Part shown: one piece after another, positions 1 through 5,032 of the stretch | Position numbering within the stretch: the stretch's first letter is position 1 | How the letters are laid out: the number at the start of each line of letters is the position of its first letter | Notes under the pieces: model-generated | The model's database searches: none | Told to the model about the DNA's origin: nothing | Seen by the model: the letters and a program-made list of their open reading frames with translations, nothing else | NCBI GenBank assembly: GCA_005883855.1 | Contig: VBAU01000045.1 | Span: forward strand, 6,387-11,418 | Direction: 5' to 3' | Length of the DNA stretch: 5,032 nt | Source of the DNA: Bacteroidota bacterium | GTDB taxonomy: Bacteria; Bacteroidota; Bacteroidia; Chitinophagales; Chitinophagaceae | Translations under genes and position numbers: made by a program

Positions 1-1049
1 CCAATGATGCGGTATGGGTTCCAGAGGGTGTACTTGAACTCGGAAGGTGCATTATTTGTAAAGATGGTTGAACTTTGTGTCATCAAACCCTGGTAGGTTT
101 CTGTATTCGTTGTTACCGTGGCAGTATATTTATCTGTCAGGCCGTAATAAGTAGGGGAGTGAATGGCAAGACCTAGTCTGACGAACTCAGACGGCTTATA
201 AATCAATCCTATTCGCAAGTTGATACCCACTCCGTTAGTTTTAAGTTCATCTTCAAACTGTGCCGATTCAAATTTGTTGTTTGGATCGGTCGTTGGATCG
301 CCCTCAATATAGGTCTCATGTCGTTTATAGCTCAAAATGGGAATACCGAGGGTACCTCCGAATAAGAATTTGTTATTAAAGTTTGTTGCCATAGCAAGCG
401 CAATTTCAGTGATCCCACCCGTGCTTTCTATGAAATTTGCCTGGTTAAGTACTCCGTTGGCAGCTAAAACATTCGCTGCTCTGCTCTGGAATTGGAAATT
501 TCCATTTGTGCCACCTCCCACGGTGTCGATCCAGTAAGTGTTAAAAGCGAGACTCGTTCCAAACGGATAGTTTTCCGCTACTACGTTTGCGTCTTTCACA
601 TTATCATTTCTTATTTCCTCCAAAAATTTTTGTGAGTAAGAGCTTTGAGTATTTTGACCAGCGTACCAAATATTGCTTCCGAAATTGGCTGTTCGGTTCA
701 CAGCAATACTATAAGCACGCCACTTTTTGCTGTTACCGCCGCCATCAATAACGAAACCGCTGGTCCCAAACGTGAAATAGTTCTTTTTATCTTTCTCAGT
801 TGTTCCAAAATAACTGCTCTTATTGCTAAGAACGACAAAGTCGCCAGTTCTATAGAATGCGAGCCCGGCGGGATTGACAAAAGTTGCCGATACGTCTCCA
901 CCCAGTGAACCCATCGCGCCGCCAACTGCCTGCTGTCTGGCGGTACCGCTCTGCGTGTACCATGAGTATCGAAGCGCATCTGCCGGTTCCTGTCCAAAGC
1001 ACCATCCGGCGGATAACACGATGGTCATTATGAAAAGAGTCGATTTCAT
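1..1049 (-). CDS. FadL/OmpP1-family outer-membrane beta-barrel protein, N-terminal part (C-terminus beyond left edge)
   Basis: The minus strand is open without a stop from an ATG at 1049-1047 to position 1, giving 349 residues plus two bases. Residues 1-19 look like a signal peptide (MKS start, hydrophobic core, CFG|Q cleavage), so the mature protein would begin with Gln and act in the outer membrane. Residues 41-66 carry the pattern typical of Bacteroidota OmpP1/FadL proteins: AVGGAMGSLGGD followed by NPAGLAFYRTGD. A second typical stretch is at 273-303: GVGINLRIGLIYKPSEF, then GLAIHSPTYYGL. Many alternating aromatic/polar stretches fit beta strands. Family members transport hydrophobic compounds across the outer membrane; the substrate here cannot be told. 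Full members are commonly about 450-550 residues, so roughly a quarter to a third is missing by truncation at the window edge. The start is chosen because the signal peptide follows at once. No Shine-Dalgarno sequence precedes it. The gene lies 135 bp downstream of the lipoprotein gene on the same strand, so co-transcription is possible but unproven. Confidence 0.88.
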   Translation of the reverse strand, partial: MKSTLFIMTIVLSAGWCFGQEPADALRYSWYTQSGTARQQAVGGAMGSLGGDVSATFVNPAGLAFYRTGDFVVLSNKSSYFGTTEKDKKNYFTFGTSGFVIDGGGNSKKWRAYSIAVNRTANFGSNIWYAGQNTQSSYSQKFLEEIRNDNVKDANVVAENYPFGTSLAFNTYWIDTVGGGTNGNFQFQSRAANVLAANGVLNQANFIESTGGITEIALAMATNFNNKFLFGGTLGIPILSYKRHETYIEGDPTTDPNNKFESAQFEDELKTNGVGINLRIGLIYKPSEFVRLGLAIHSPTYYGLTDKYTATVTTNTETYQGLMTQSSTIFTNNAPSEFKYTLWNPYRII

Positions 1050-1184
1050 ATCATCACGGAATTATGCGGTGAATAGAGATAAGAACGTACAAGAGTGCGA
1101 CGCAACAAGTGCTGAAGAAAGTTAAAAAGCTGGTTACACAAAAATTATTTTTCACTTTTTGATGAGTCGCAGTTACAGCCGAGG

Positions 1185-1892
1185 TTAAAATCTTCTTACC
1201 GGGGCGGATCCTCCACTACTTCCAGAAGAACTTGAGCTAGAAGACCGCGAGGAGCCACTTGAGCTGCTCGGAGAGTTAGAACTGTTGTTGCTGCTTCCGG
1301 AGCCATTGAAAATATTACGAAGGAAATTACCTGCGCCACTGTTTGAGTTGTTGCTCGGTGTATATCCCCTGATAATCTTTGGTGAGCCGGTACTGCCGCC
1401 GTAACTACCGTAGTTGCTGGAACTGCCGCCCTTTGGATTAGTGTAATTGTTGTTGGTAAGCTGGTTGTTGTTGTATGTATTAAGGTTAAATATCCGCGGA
1501 TGACTGTATGCAACTTTTGAGTACCCGGTATACACAACAGGTGAACAATATGGATTGTAATACGAATTCCAATAGGTAAACGGAGTCCAGGGGTTGTTCC
1601 AGTTTAGACTATTGTAATAGCTGTAACTATAGCGAGGATTGTAGTAATAATAATCGTCAAGATCAGACCACATCATCCTGTTGTGAACTTTCATATGCAA
1701 GTAGCGATCGTCATAGTATTGATCATCACTTCCATATTTTTGGTCATCATTCTCTTTGACTTTCACATATTCGTCGTGTTGACGAGCGGGGGAATAATAT
1801 ACATCATCAGGGGTCTGGCCGGTTTTATATGCTGAGGTGCAGCCACCTAAAACCACGGCCGACAAAACGAGGAGTAGAATTGCAGATCTCAT
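1185..1892 (-). CDS. Putative lipoprotein, Tyr/Asn-rich with serine-rich tail, unknown function
   Basis: This 235-residue protein starts with a short basic end (MR), a hydrophobic stretch (AILLLVLSAVVL) and the lipobox LGGC with Cys18, so it should be lipidated and held at the periplasmic face of the inner membrane or in the outer membrane. After the Cys comes TSAYKTGQTPDDVYYSPARQ, a pattern I associate with uncharacterised Bacteroidota lipoproteins. Residues 40-80 are acidic and Tyr-rich (several DD pairs, YYDD). Residues 81-120 are dominated by Tyr, Asn, Trp and Pro (DDYYYYNPRYSYSYYN, then NPWTPF and YYNPYC). Residues 130-170 are Asn/Gly/Ser-rich, and residues 180-228 are a low-complexity Ser/Gly/Asn tail before a PVRRF end. 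There is no recognisable catalytic motif, and most of the mature part looks disordered. It is transcribed divergently from proS across 288 bp. I see no convincing promoter or Shine-Dalgarno sequence. Lipoprotein status is fairly certain; the function is unknown. Confidence 0.85.
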   Translation of the reverse strand: MRSAILLLVLSAVVLGGCTSAYKTGQTPDDVYYSPARQHDEYVKVKENDDQKYGSDDQYYDDRYLHMKVHNRMMWSDLDDYYYYNPRYSYSYYNSLNWNNPWTPFTYWNSYYNPYCSPVVYTGYSKVAYSHPRIFNLNTYNNNQLTNNNYTNPKGGSSSNYGSYGGSTGSPKIIRGYTPSNNSNSGAGNFLRNIFNGSGSSNNSSNSPSSSSGSSRSSSSSSSGSSGGSAPVRRF

Positions 1893-2026
1893 GGCAACAA
1901 GTTTAATCAGTTATACAATGAAGTTACTACTTTTGTGCGACTTTTCAGTGACACAAACGATTGAGCAACAAATATTCTGCCATCGCATTGTAAAATTGCA
2001 TCATTTAAAGTTAAGCAAAGGCTAAA

Positions 2027-2179
2027 GTTGTTGCTGGTTATTGGTTACTGGTTTCTTGTCGCATAACAATCATCACATGAAATTGGAAAAACTTGGTAAG
2101 AAAATCAGCTTTTTCATAAAGGCATTGACAATACGAATTGGGAGAAGCAAACAACTAACCACTAGTAACTAGCAACGAC
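2027..2179 (+). repeat. Inverted repeat with 33-nt heptamer-based arms in the proS leader; possible RNA hairpin
   Basis: Left arm 2027-2059 pairs with right arm 2147-2179 in a single register, with position i pairing to 4206 minus i. Counting G-U pairs, 28 of 33 positions pair: 19 continuous (2027-2045 with 2161-2179), a 3x3 internal loop, 5 pairs, a 2x2 loop, and 4 pairs. Six pairs are G-U, and they are G-U only in plus-strand RNA; in the opposite transcript they would be A-C mismatches. Each arm is built of degenerate heptamers: TGTTGCT, GGTTATT, GGTTACT, GGTTTCT at 2029-2056, and, read on the minus strand, CGTTGCT, AGTTACT, AGTGGTT, AGTTGTT from 2177 down to 2150. The loop is 87 nt. The right arm ends one base before the proS ATG. 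Whether it is a regulatory leader or a dispersed repeat is open. The rest of the divergent region (1893-2026) shows no gene, and I found no convincing promoter in it. Confidence 0.6.
2077..2172 (+). CDS. Short open frame upstream of proS (31 codons), possible leader peptide or small basic protein
   Basis: An ATG at 2077 opens 31 codons ending at TAG 2170-2172, which is 8 nt before the proS start. The product begins MKLEKLGKKISFFIKALTIR and ends in TTSN. It has six Lys, two Arg and a single Glu, and the first 20 residues could form a cationic amphipathic helix. The start codon lies in the loop of the inverted repeat, and the last codons and stop lie in its right arm. There is no Shine-Dalgarno sequence, but no other gene in this window has one either. 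It contains no proline codons, which argues against classic attenuation by prolyl-tRNA supply. A 96-base open frame can arise by chance in A/T-rich DNA, so this is only a candidate. It might be translated and coupled to proS, be a free small protein, or be nothing. Confidence 0.25.
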   Translation: MKLEKLGKKISFFIKALTIRIGRSKQLTTSN

Positions 2180-2180
2180 A

Positions 2181-3662
2181 ATGGGTAAAGAAATCACATC
2201 AAGACAGGAAGACTATTCTCAATGGTACAATGATCTTGTTATAAAAGGAGGTCTTGCCGATTATTCTGCGGTGCGAGGCTGCATGGTTATAAAACCACAC
2301 GGCTATTCGCTTTGGGAAAATATGAGCGATCAGCTCGACCGCATGTTTAAAGAAACAGGACATCAAAATGCTTATTTCCCTTTGTTCGTTCCGAAAAGTT
2401 TTTTGGAAAAAGAAGAAGGTCATGCGGAAGGGTTTGCTAAAGAATGCGCGGTGGTTACGCATTACCGGCTAAAGGCCGATCCCACATCCAACGGAAAATT
2501 AATTGTAGATCCCGAGGCCAAGCTGGAAGAGGAATTGATCATTCGCCCGACCAGTGAAGCAATTATTTGGAACACTTATAAGGATTGGATTCAGTCTTAC
2601 CGCGACCTTCCCATTCTTGTCAATCAATGGGCCAACGTTGTGCGCTGGGAGATGAGAACACGTTTGTTTTTGCGCACTGCAGAATTCTTGTGGCAGGAGG
2701 GTCATACAGCGCATGCGACAAAAGAAGAAGCAGTTGAAGAAACAAAGAAAATGTTAGGTGTGTACGCAACATTTGCAGAAGAATACATGGCTCTGCCGGT
2801 GGTTCGTGGTTTGAAAACGGAGAGCGAAAAATTTGCGGGTGCTGAGGATACTTATAGTATTGAAGCGCTGATGCAGGATGGCAAGGCTTTGCAGTGCGGG
2901 ACCTCACATTTCCTGGGACAAAATTTCGCGAAGGCCTTCGATGTGAAATTTCTAAATAAAGAAAATCAGCAGGAATATGTTTGGGCCACGAGTTGGGGTG
3001 CCAGCACAAGGTTGGTGGGCGCTGTAGTCATGGCGCACAGCGATGATGATGGCCTGGTACTACCTCCGAGGATCGCTCCGCTGCAGGTTGTTATTATTCC
3101 GATTTCCAGTAAGGATGCTACAGCGCAGTCAAAGATCAACGATAAGGCGCATCAATTGATGCGGGAACTAAAAGCTGCAAACATATCGGTGAAGTATGAC
3201 AATGACGATAGTAACCGGCCGGGTTGGAAGTTTGCCGAATATGAAATGAAAGGTGTTCCGGTCCGAATCGCACTCGGCGCGCGGGATCTGCAGAATAACG
3301 TAGCTGAGGTTGTGAGACGTGACACAAAAGAAAAGCAAAGTATCTCCTTAGATGAGTTGGCAAGCCACGTGGTAAAGTTACTGGGCAACATTCAGAACGA
3401 CATGTTCAATAAAGCAAAATCATATCGGGATGCGCACACAACAAGGGTGGATAGCTGGGATGACTTTGAAAAAACATTAGATGAAAAGGGCGGCTTCATT
3501 TCTGCGCACTGGGACGGAACCGCAGAAACGGAGGATGCTATTAAAGAAAAAACGAAAGCTACGATTCGCTGCATACCACTGGATGCCGTTAAGGAAAATG
3601 GAAAATGTATTTTGACCGGCAAACCTTCAACACAGCGAGTGCTTTTTGCAAGAGCTTATTAA
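2181..3662 (+). CDS. proS: Prolyl-tRNA synthetase, eukaryote/archaeal-type (class II), 493 residues
   Basis: This cytoplasmic enzyme charges tRNA-Pro with proline using ATP. The catalytic core runs to about residue 300. Motif 1 is around residues 63-72 (NAYFPLFVPK). The substrate-binding RPTSEAIIW at 122-130 gives T124 and E126. Motif 2 spans about 153-179 (VVRWEMRTR, then LWQEGHTAHA). Motif 3 is at 271-281 (SWGASTRLVGA) with Arg277. The anticodon-binding domain covers about 300-400 (PLQVVIIPIS to VRIALGARDL). A C-terminal domain at about 405-493 ends in FARAY with the family's terminal Tyr. The length and absence of a large insertion between motifs 2 and 3 identify the type lacking the bacterial editing domain, which is usual in Bacteroidota. 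Three of the four zinc-binding Cys positions known from archaeal and Thermus enzymes appear replaced (D445, T450, T479; C476 kept). The start is supported by MGKEITSRQEDYSQWYNDLV, which matches the family's usual N-terminus. No Shine-Dalgarno sequence is present; the inverted repeat abuts the start. Confidence 0.98.
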   Translation: MGKEITSRQEDYSQWYNDLVIKGGLADYSAVRGCMVIKPHGYSLWENMSDQLDRMFKETGHQNAYFPLFVPKSFLEKEEGHAEGFAKECAVVTHYRLKADPTSNGKLIVDPEAKLEEELIIRPTSEAIIWNTYKDWIQSYRDLPILVNQWANVVRWEMRTRLFLRTAEFLWQEGHTAHATKEEAVEETKKMLGVYATFAEEYMALPVVRGLKTESEKFAGAEDTYSIEALMQDGKALQCGTSHFLGQNFAKAFDVKFLNKENQQEYVWATSWGASTRLVGAVVMAHSDDDGLVLPPRIAPLQVVIIPISSKDATAQSKINDKAHQLMRELKAANISVKYDNDDSNRPGWKFAEYEMKGVPVRIALGARDLQNNVAEVVRRDTKEKQSISLDELASHVVKLLGNIQNDMFNKAKSYRDAHTTRVDSWDDFEKTLDEKGGFISAHWDGTAETEDAIKEKTKATIRCIPLDAVKENGKCILTGKPSTQRVLFARAY

Positions 3663-3796
3663 GGTGATCGCCTTTTCGCCGTTCTTGATGCCGTTGTATT
3701 GTTCAGATACTACAAACTGATTTAAAGAATTAATTTCGTTTACTATTTTCACAAAGGGCACCGTATTAAAATTAATGTAAACCAAAATCAACATTT

Positions 3797-4216
3797 ATGG
3801 ACGAGAACCAATCTATCCTGGAATTGCAAGTTGATCAATCAGGATCACGAAGTCTTTCCGACGCCGCGCGATGGGCGAGGTTCCTTTCGATTGTCGGCCT
3901 TAGCAGTATGGGCTTGTTGATCCTTTGTCTTCTGCTCCTGCGAGGCACAATCACCAATGCACTGTCTGAGTTCGCCCCAACTATAGGACTTGAGCAAGGT
4001 TTCGGATTTGTCCTGGCAATCCTTATTCTTGCGGTCCTAATTGTTGGCGTTCTAATGTACTTCCTTTTCAGAGGAGCAACCCTTGTCAAAAGAGGAATTG
4101 AGATAAAAAACCAGGAAACATTTAATAATGGACTATCCTCTTTGAAGACTTATTTCGCGATGTATGGCGTGTTTGCGATCCTCGGTGTATTTGGAAATCT
4201 GATTGTTTTAATTTAA
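3797..4216 (+). CDS. Small three-helix membrane protein, unknown function (possibly DUF5362-like), first of a tandem pair
   Basis: The product has 139 residues. A polar N-terminus of about 25 residues precedes three hydrophobic segments: about 28-49 (FLSIVGLSSMGLLILCLLLL), 69-92 (FGFVLAILILAVLIVGVLMYF) and 117-139, the last running to the C-terminus. The loop between segments two and three is basic and amphipathic (FRGATLVKRGIEIKNQETFNN, about 91-111) and leads into LKTYF at 116-120. This resembles a small Bacteroidota membrane family that I recall as DUF5362; that link is from memory, not a search. The basic loop suggests it faces the cytoplasm. The next gene, 10 nt downstream, is a paralogue with the same segment order and conserved YFLF, KRG and LK-YF positions. 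The 134-bp gap after proS shows no gene and no clear terminator or promoter, so the pair may or may not be co-transcribed with proS. No enzymatic motif is visible. Confidence 0.85.
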   Translation: MDENQSILELQVDQSGSRSLSDAARWARFLSIVGLSSMGLLILCLLLLRGTITNALSEFAPTIGLEQGFGFVLAILILAVLIVGVLMYFLFRGATLVKRGIEIKNQETFNNGLSSLKTYFAMYGVFAILGVFGNLIVLI

Positions 4217-4226
4217 AAAACGTTTT

Positions 4227-4667
4227 ATGGAGCAAAATCAAAACTACCAGGAAAACTCATTATTTGATCTTTCTATTGATGAAACAGCCAAAAATCATTT
4301 GAGGAGTATGGCCACATGGAGTATGGTGATTGTTATTTCAGCGGTTGTAGGTTATGTTTTGGCGATTTTAAAAGCGTTACAAACAAAACCACAGGTAGTC
4401 CATTCGGAGGGCTTTGGCGCAACGATCGCAATGGGCGGGAGTTTGGGTGGGGCAATATTCGGTATCGTGATCGGTTTACTAATTAATTACTTTCTTTTTC
4501 AATTTGCGAATCTTACCAAACGGGGAGTAAATGGTATGAGCCAGTCGGATCTGAATGCTGGCTTTTATAATTTGAAGATCTATTTCGTGATTATAAGTGT
4601 GTTGTTGATCATAATATTGGTAATTGCCCTTCTCGTCGTGCTGGTGTTCGGTTTGAGTGCACGCTAA
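4227..4667 (+). CDS. Small three-helix membrane protein, paralogue of the gene just upstream, unknown function
   Basis: The product has 146 residues. A polar N-terminus (MEQNQNYQENSLFDLSIDET) is followed by hydrophobic segments at about 30-50 (TWSMVIVISAVVGYVLAIL), 72-92 (SLGGAIFGIVIGLLINYFLF) and 117-142 (a run of Ile, Leu and Val), with a short GLSAR tail. The loop after segment two (ANLTKRGVNGMSQSDLNAGFYNLK is at about 94-117) is basic, as in the upstream protein. The two proteins share YFLF at residues 88-91, KRG at 98-100 and LK-YF at 116-120 without any offset, which supports duplication. The loop between segments one and two differs: it is longer in charged residues and carries a Gly-rich EGFGATIAMGGSLGG run. 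The start lies 10 nt after the previous stop, which indicates one operon. A partner role, such as a hetero-oligomer with its neighbour, is possible but is inference. It ends 42 bp from the converging gene on its right. Confidence 0.85.
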   Translation: MEQNQNYQENSLFDLSIDETAKNHLRSMATWSMVIVISAVVGYVLAILKALQTKPQVVHSEGFGATIAMGGSLGGAIFGIVIGLLINYFLFQFANLTKRGVNGMSQSDLNAGFYNLKIYFVIISVLLIIILVIALLVVLVFGLSAR

Positions 4668-4709
4668 TACGTATCGCGGATTAAGCGAGTTAGGTTTGTC
4701 GGCACGTTC

Positions 4710-5032
4710 TTATTTTACCGATAAATAGTTATAGTCTTTTAGCAGGGTGTCTAAAAAATCAAAAGGTTGGATAGGTGAATCGATCTTGAGGTGGCTCTTG
4801 ATTTTTTCGCTGGCCATAGCCGCCAGGTTAAAATCTCCTTTTTTTCTTGCTGTATCCAGGATGCTTTTGATCGCATTGATGTCTTTGTCGCTTAGCTTCA
4901 TGATCTGGGGAAACACCGGCACATAGTTATCGGCAACTTCCATAAATACTGTTTCCTCCATGCTGCCCTTTGTTCTCGTATTTACCAGAATGGTGTGCGC
5001 CAGAATATCTCCGAGTCGTTGACTTTTCTTAT
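4710..5032 (-). CDS. C-terminal part of an unrecognised protein (N-terminus beyond right edge)
   Basis: The minus strand reads openly from the right edge to a TAA at 4712-4710, giving 106 residues plus two bases. An internal ATG at 4961 could start an 83-residue protein, but the frame continues upstream of it with protein-like sequence (KKSQRLGDILAHTILVNTR), so I treat that Met as internal. The fragment continues SMEETVFMEVADNYVPVFPQ, then has a charged, helical stretch (LSDKDINAIKSILDTARKKG and AAMASEKIKSHLKID) and ends DTLLKDYNYLSVK. There is no membrane segment, Cys, or catalytic motif that I can name, and I do not recognise the family. It converges with the membrane-protein pair across 42 bp in which I see no clear terminator hairpin. 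Confidence 0.7.
   Translation of the reverse strand, partial: KKSQRLGDILAHTILVNTRTKGSMEETVFMEVADNYVPVFPQIMKLSDKDINAIKSILDTARKKGDFNLAAMASEKIKSHLKIDSPIQPFDFLDTLLKDYNYLSVK

Noticed and set aside
698..997. Open frames on either strand overlapping the OmpP1-like gene, such as 698-997 minus and 645-908 plus.
   Set aside because: They are in other frames of a gene with a clear signal peptide and family motifs, and their products have no protein-like pattern.
1129..1137. GCTGGTTAC upstream of the OmpP1-like gene, sharing eight bases with the left arm of the proS-leader repeat.
   Set aside because: It is a single short match without neighbouring heptamer units, so chance is the simplest explanation.
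1117..1142. Possible Bacteroidota promoter for the OmpP1-like gene on the minus strand: TTTG (1142-1139) and TAACTTTC (1124-1117).
   Set aside because: The spacing is only 14 bases, shorter than the roughly 17-23 expected, and the -7 element lacks its final G. In A/T-rich DNA this is too weak to annotate.
1196..1537. Second minus-strand open frame inside the lipoprotein gene.
   Set aside because: Its Thr/Ala-rich product is what results from reading the Ser/Asn/Gly-rich region in a shifted frame.
2125..2130. TTGACA, identical to the classic -35 box, upstream of proS.
   Set aside because: No TATAAT-like or TAnnTTTG-like sequence follows at a suitable distance, and Bacteroidota do not generally use this -35 form.
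2077..2172. Leader peptide controlling proS by classic attenuation.
   Set aside because: The frame has no proline codons, and I see no competing terminator hairpin with a T-run before proS.
3661..3676. Hairpin AAGGT-GATC-GCCTT followed by a few Ts at the end of proS, as a terminator.
   Set aside because: The stem is only five pairs including one G-U, begins inside the stop codon, and is followed by a single TTTT run broken by C. Too weak to call.
4668..4709. Bidirectional terminator between the converging genes.
   Set aside because: No stem with a flanking T-run or A-run is visible in these 42 bases.

Overview
The window looks like chromosomal DNA from a member of the Bacteroidota, most plausibly of the Chitinophagaceae or a related group. 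Four things point there: a FadL/OmpP1-type outer-membrane protein whose signal peptide ends G|Q, a Tyr/Asn-rich lipoprotein, a eukaryote/archaeal-type prolyl-tRNA synthetase of 493 residues, and A/T-rich start regions without Shine-Dalgarno sequences. The assignment comes from recognising families by eye; no database search was possible.

Layout. Positions 1-1049 (minus strand) hold the N-terminal 349 residues of a FadL/OmpP1-like outer-membrane beta-barrel protein; its C-terminus lies beyond the left edge. Upstream of it on the same strand, 1185-1892 encodes a 235-residue lipoprotein with a clear lipobox and a serine-rich tail. A 288-bp divergent intergenic region follows (1893-2180). It contains an inverted repeat with 33-nt arms (2027-2059 and 2147-2179) built from degenerate heptamers, and a 31-codon open frame (2077-2172) that starts in the loop and ends 8 nt before proS. 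The proS gene occupies 2181-3662 on the plus strand. After a 134-bp gap come two tandem paralogues, 3797-4216 and 4227-4667, both small three-helix membrane proteins of unknown function and very probably one operon. Converging on them from the right edge is the C-terminal part of an unrecognised protein (4710 to beyond 5032, minus strand).

How the genes relate. The two left-hand genes both encode cell-envelope proteins, but a 135-bp gap separates them and nothing shows a shared function. ProRS is a housekeeping enzyme. The paralogue pair may act together in the membrane. The most interesting structure is the proS leader: every G/T mismatch in the inverted repeat becomes a G-U pair in plus-strand RNA, and the right arm covers the ribosome landing site of proS. 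This suggests, without proving it, a translational control element coupled to the short upstream frame; a dispersed repeat inserted in front of proS is the main alternative.
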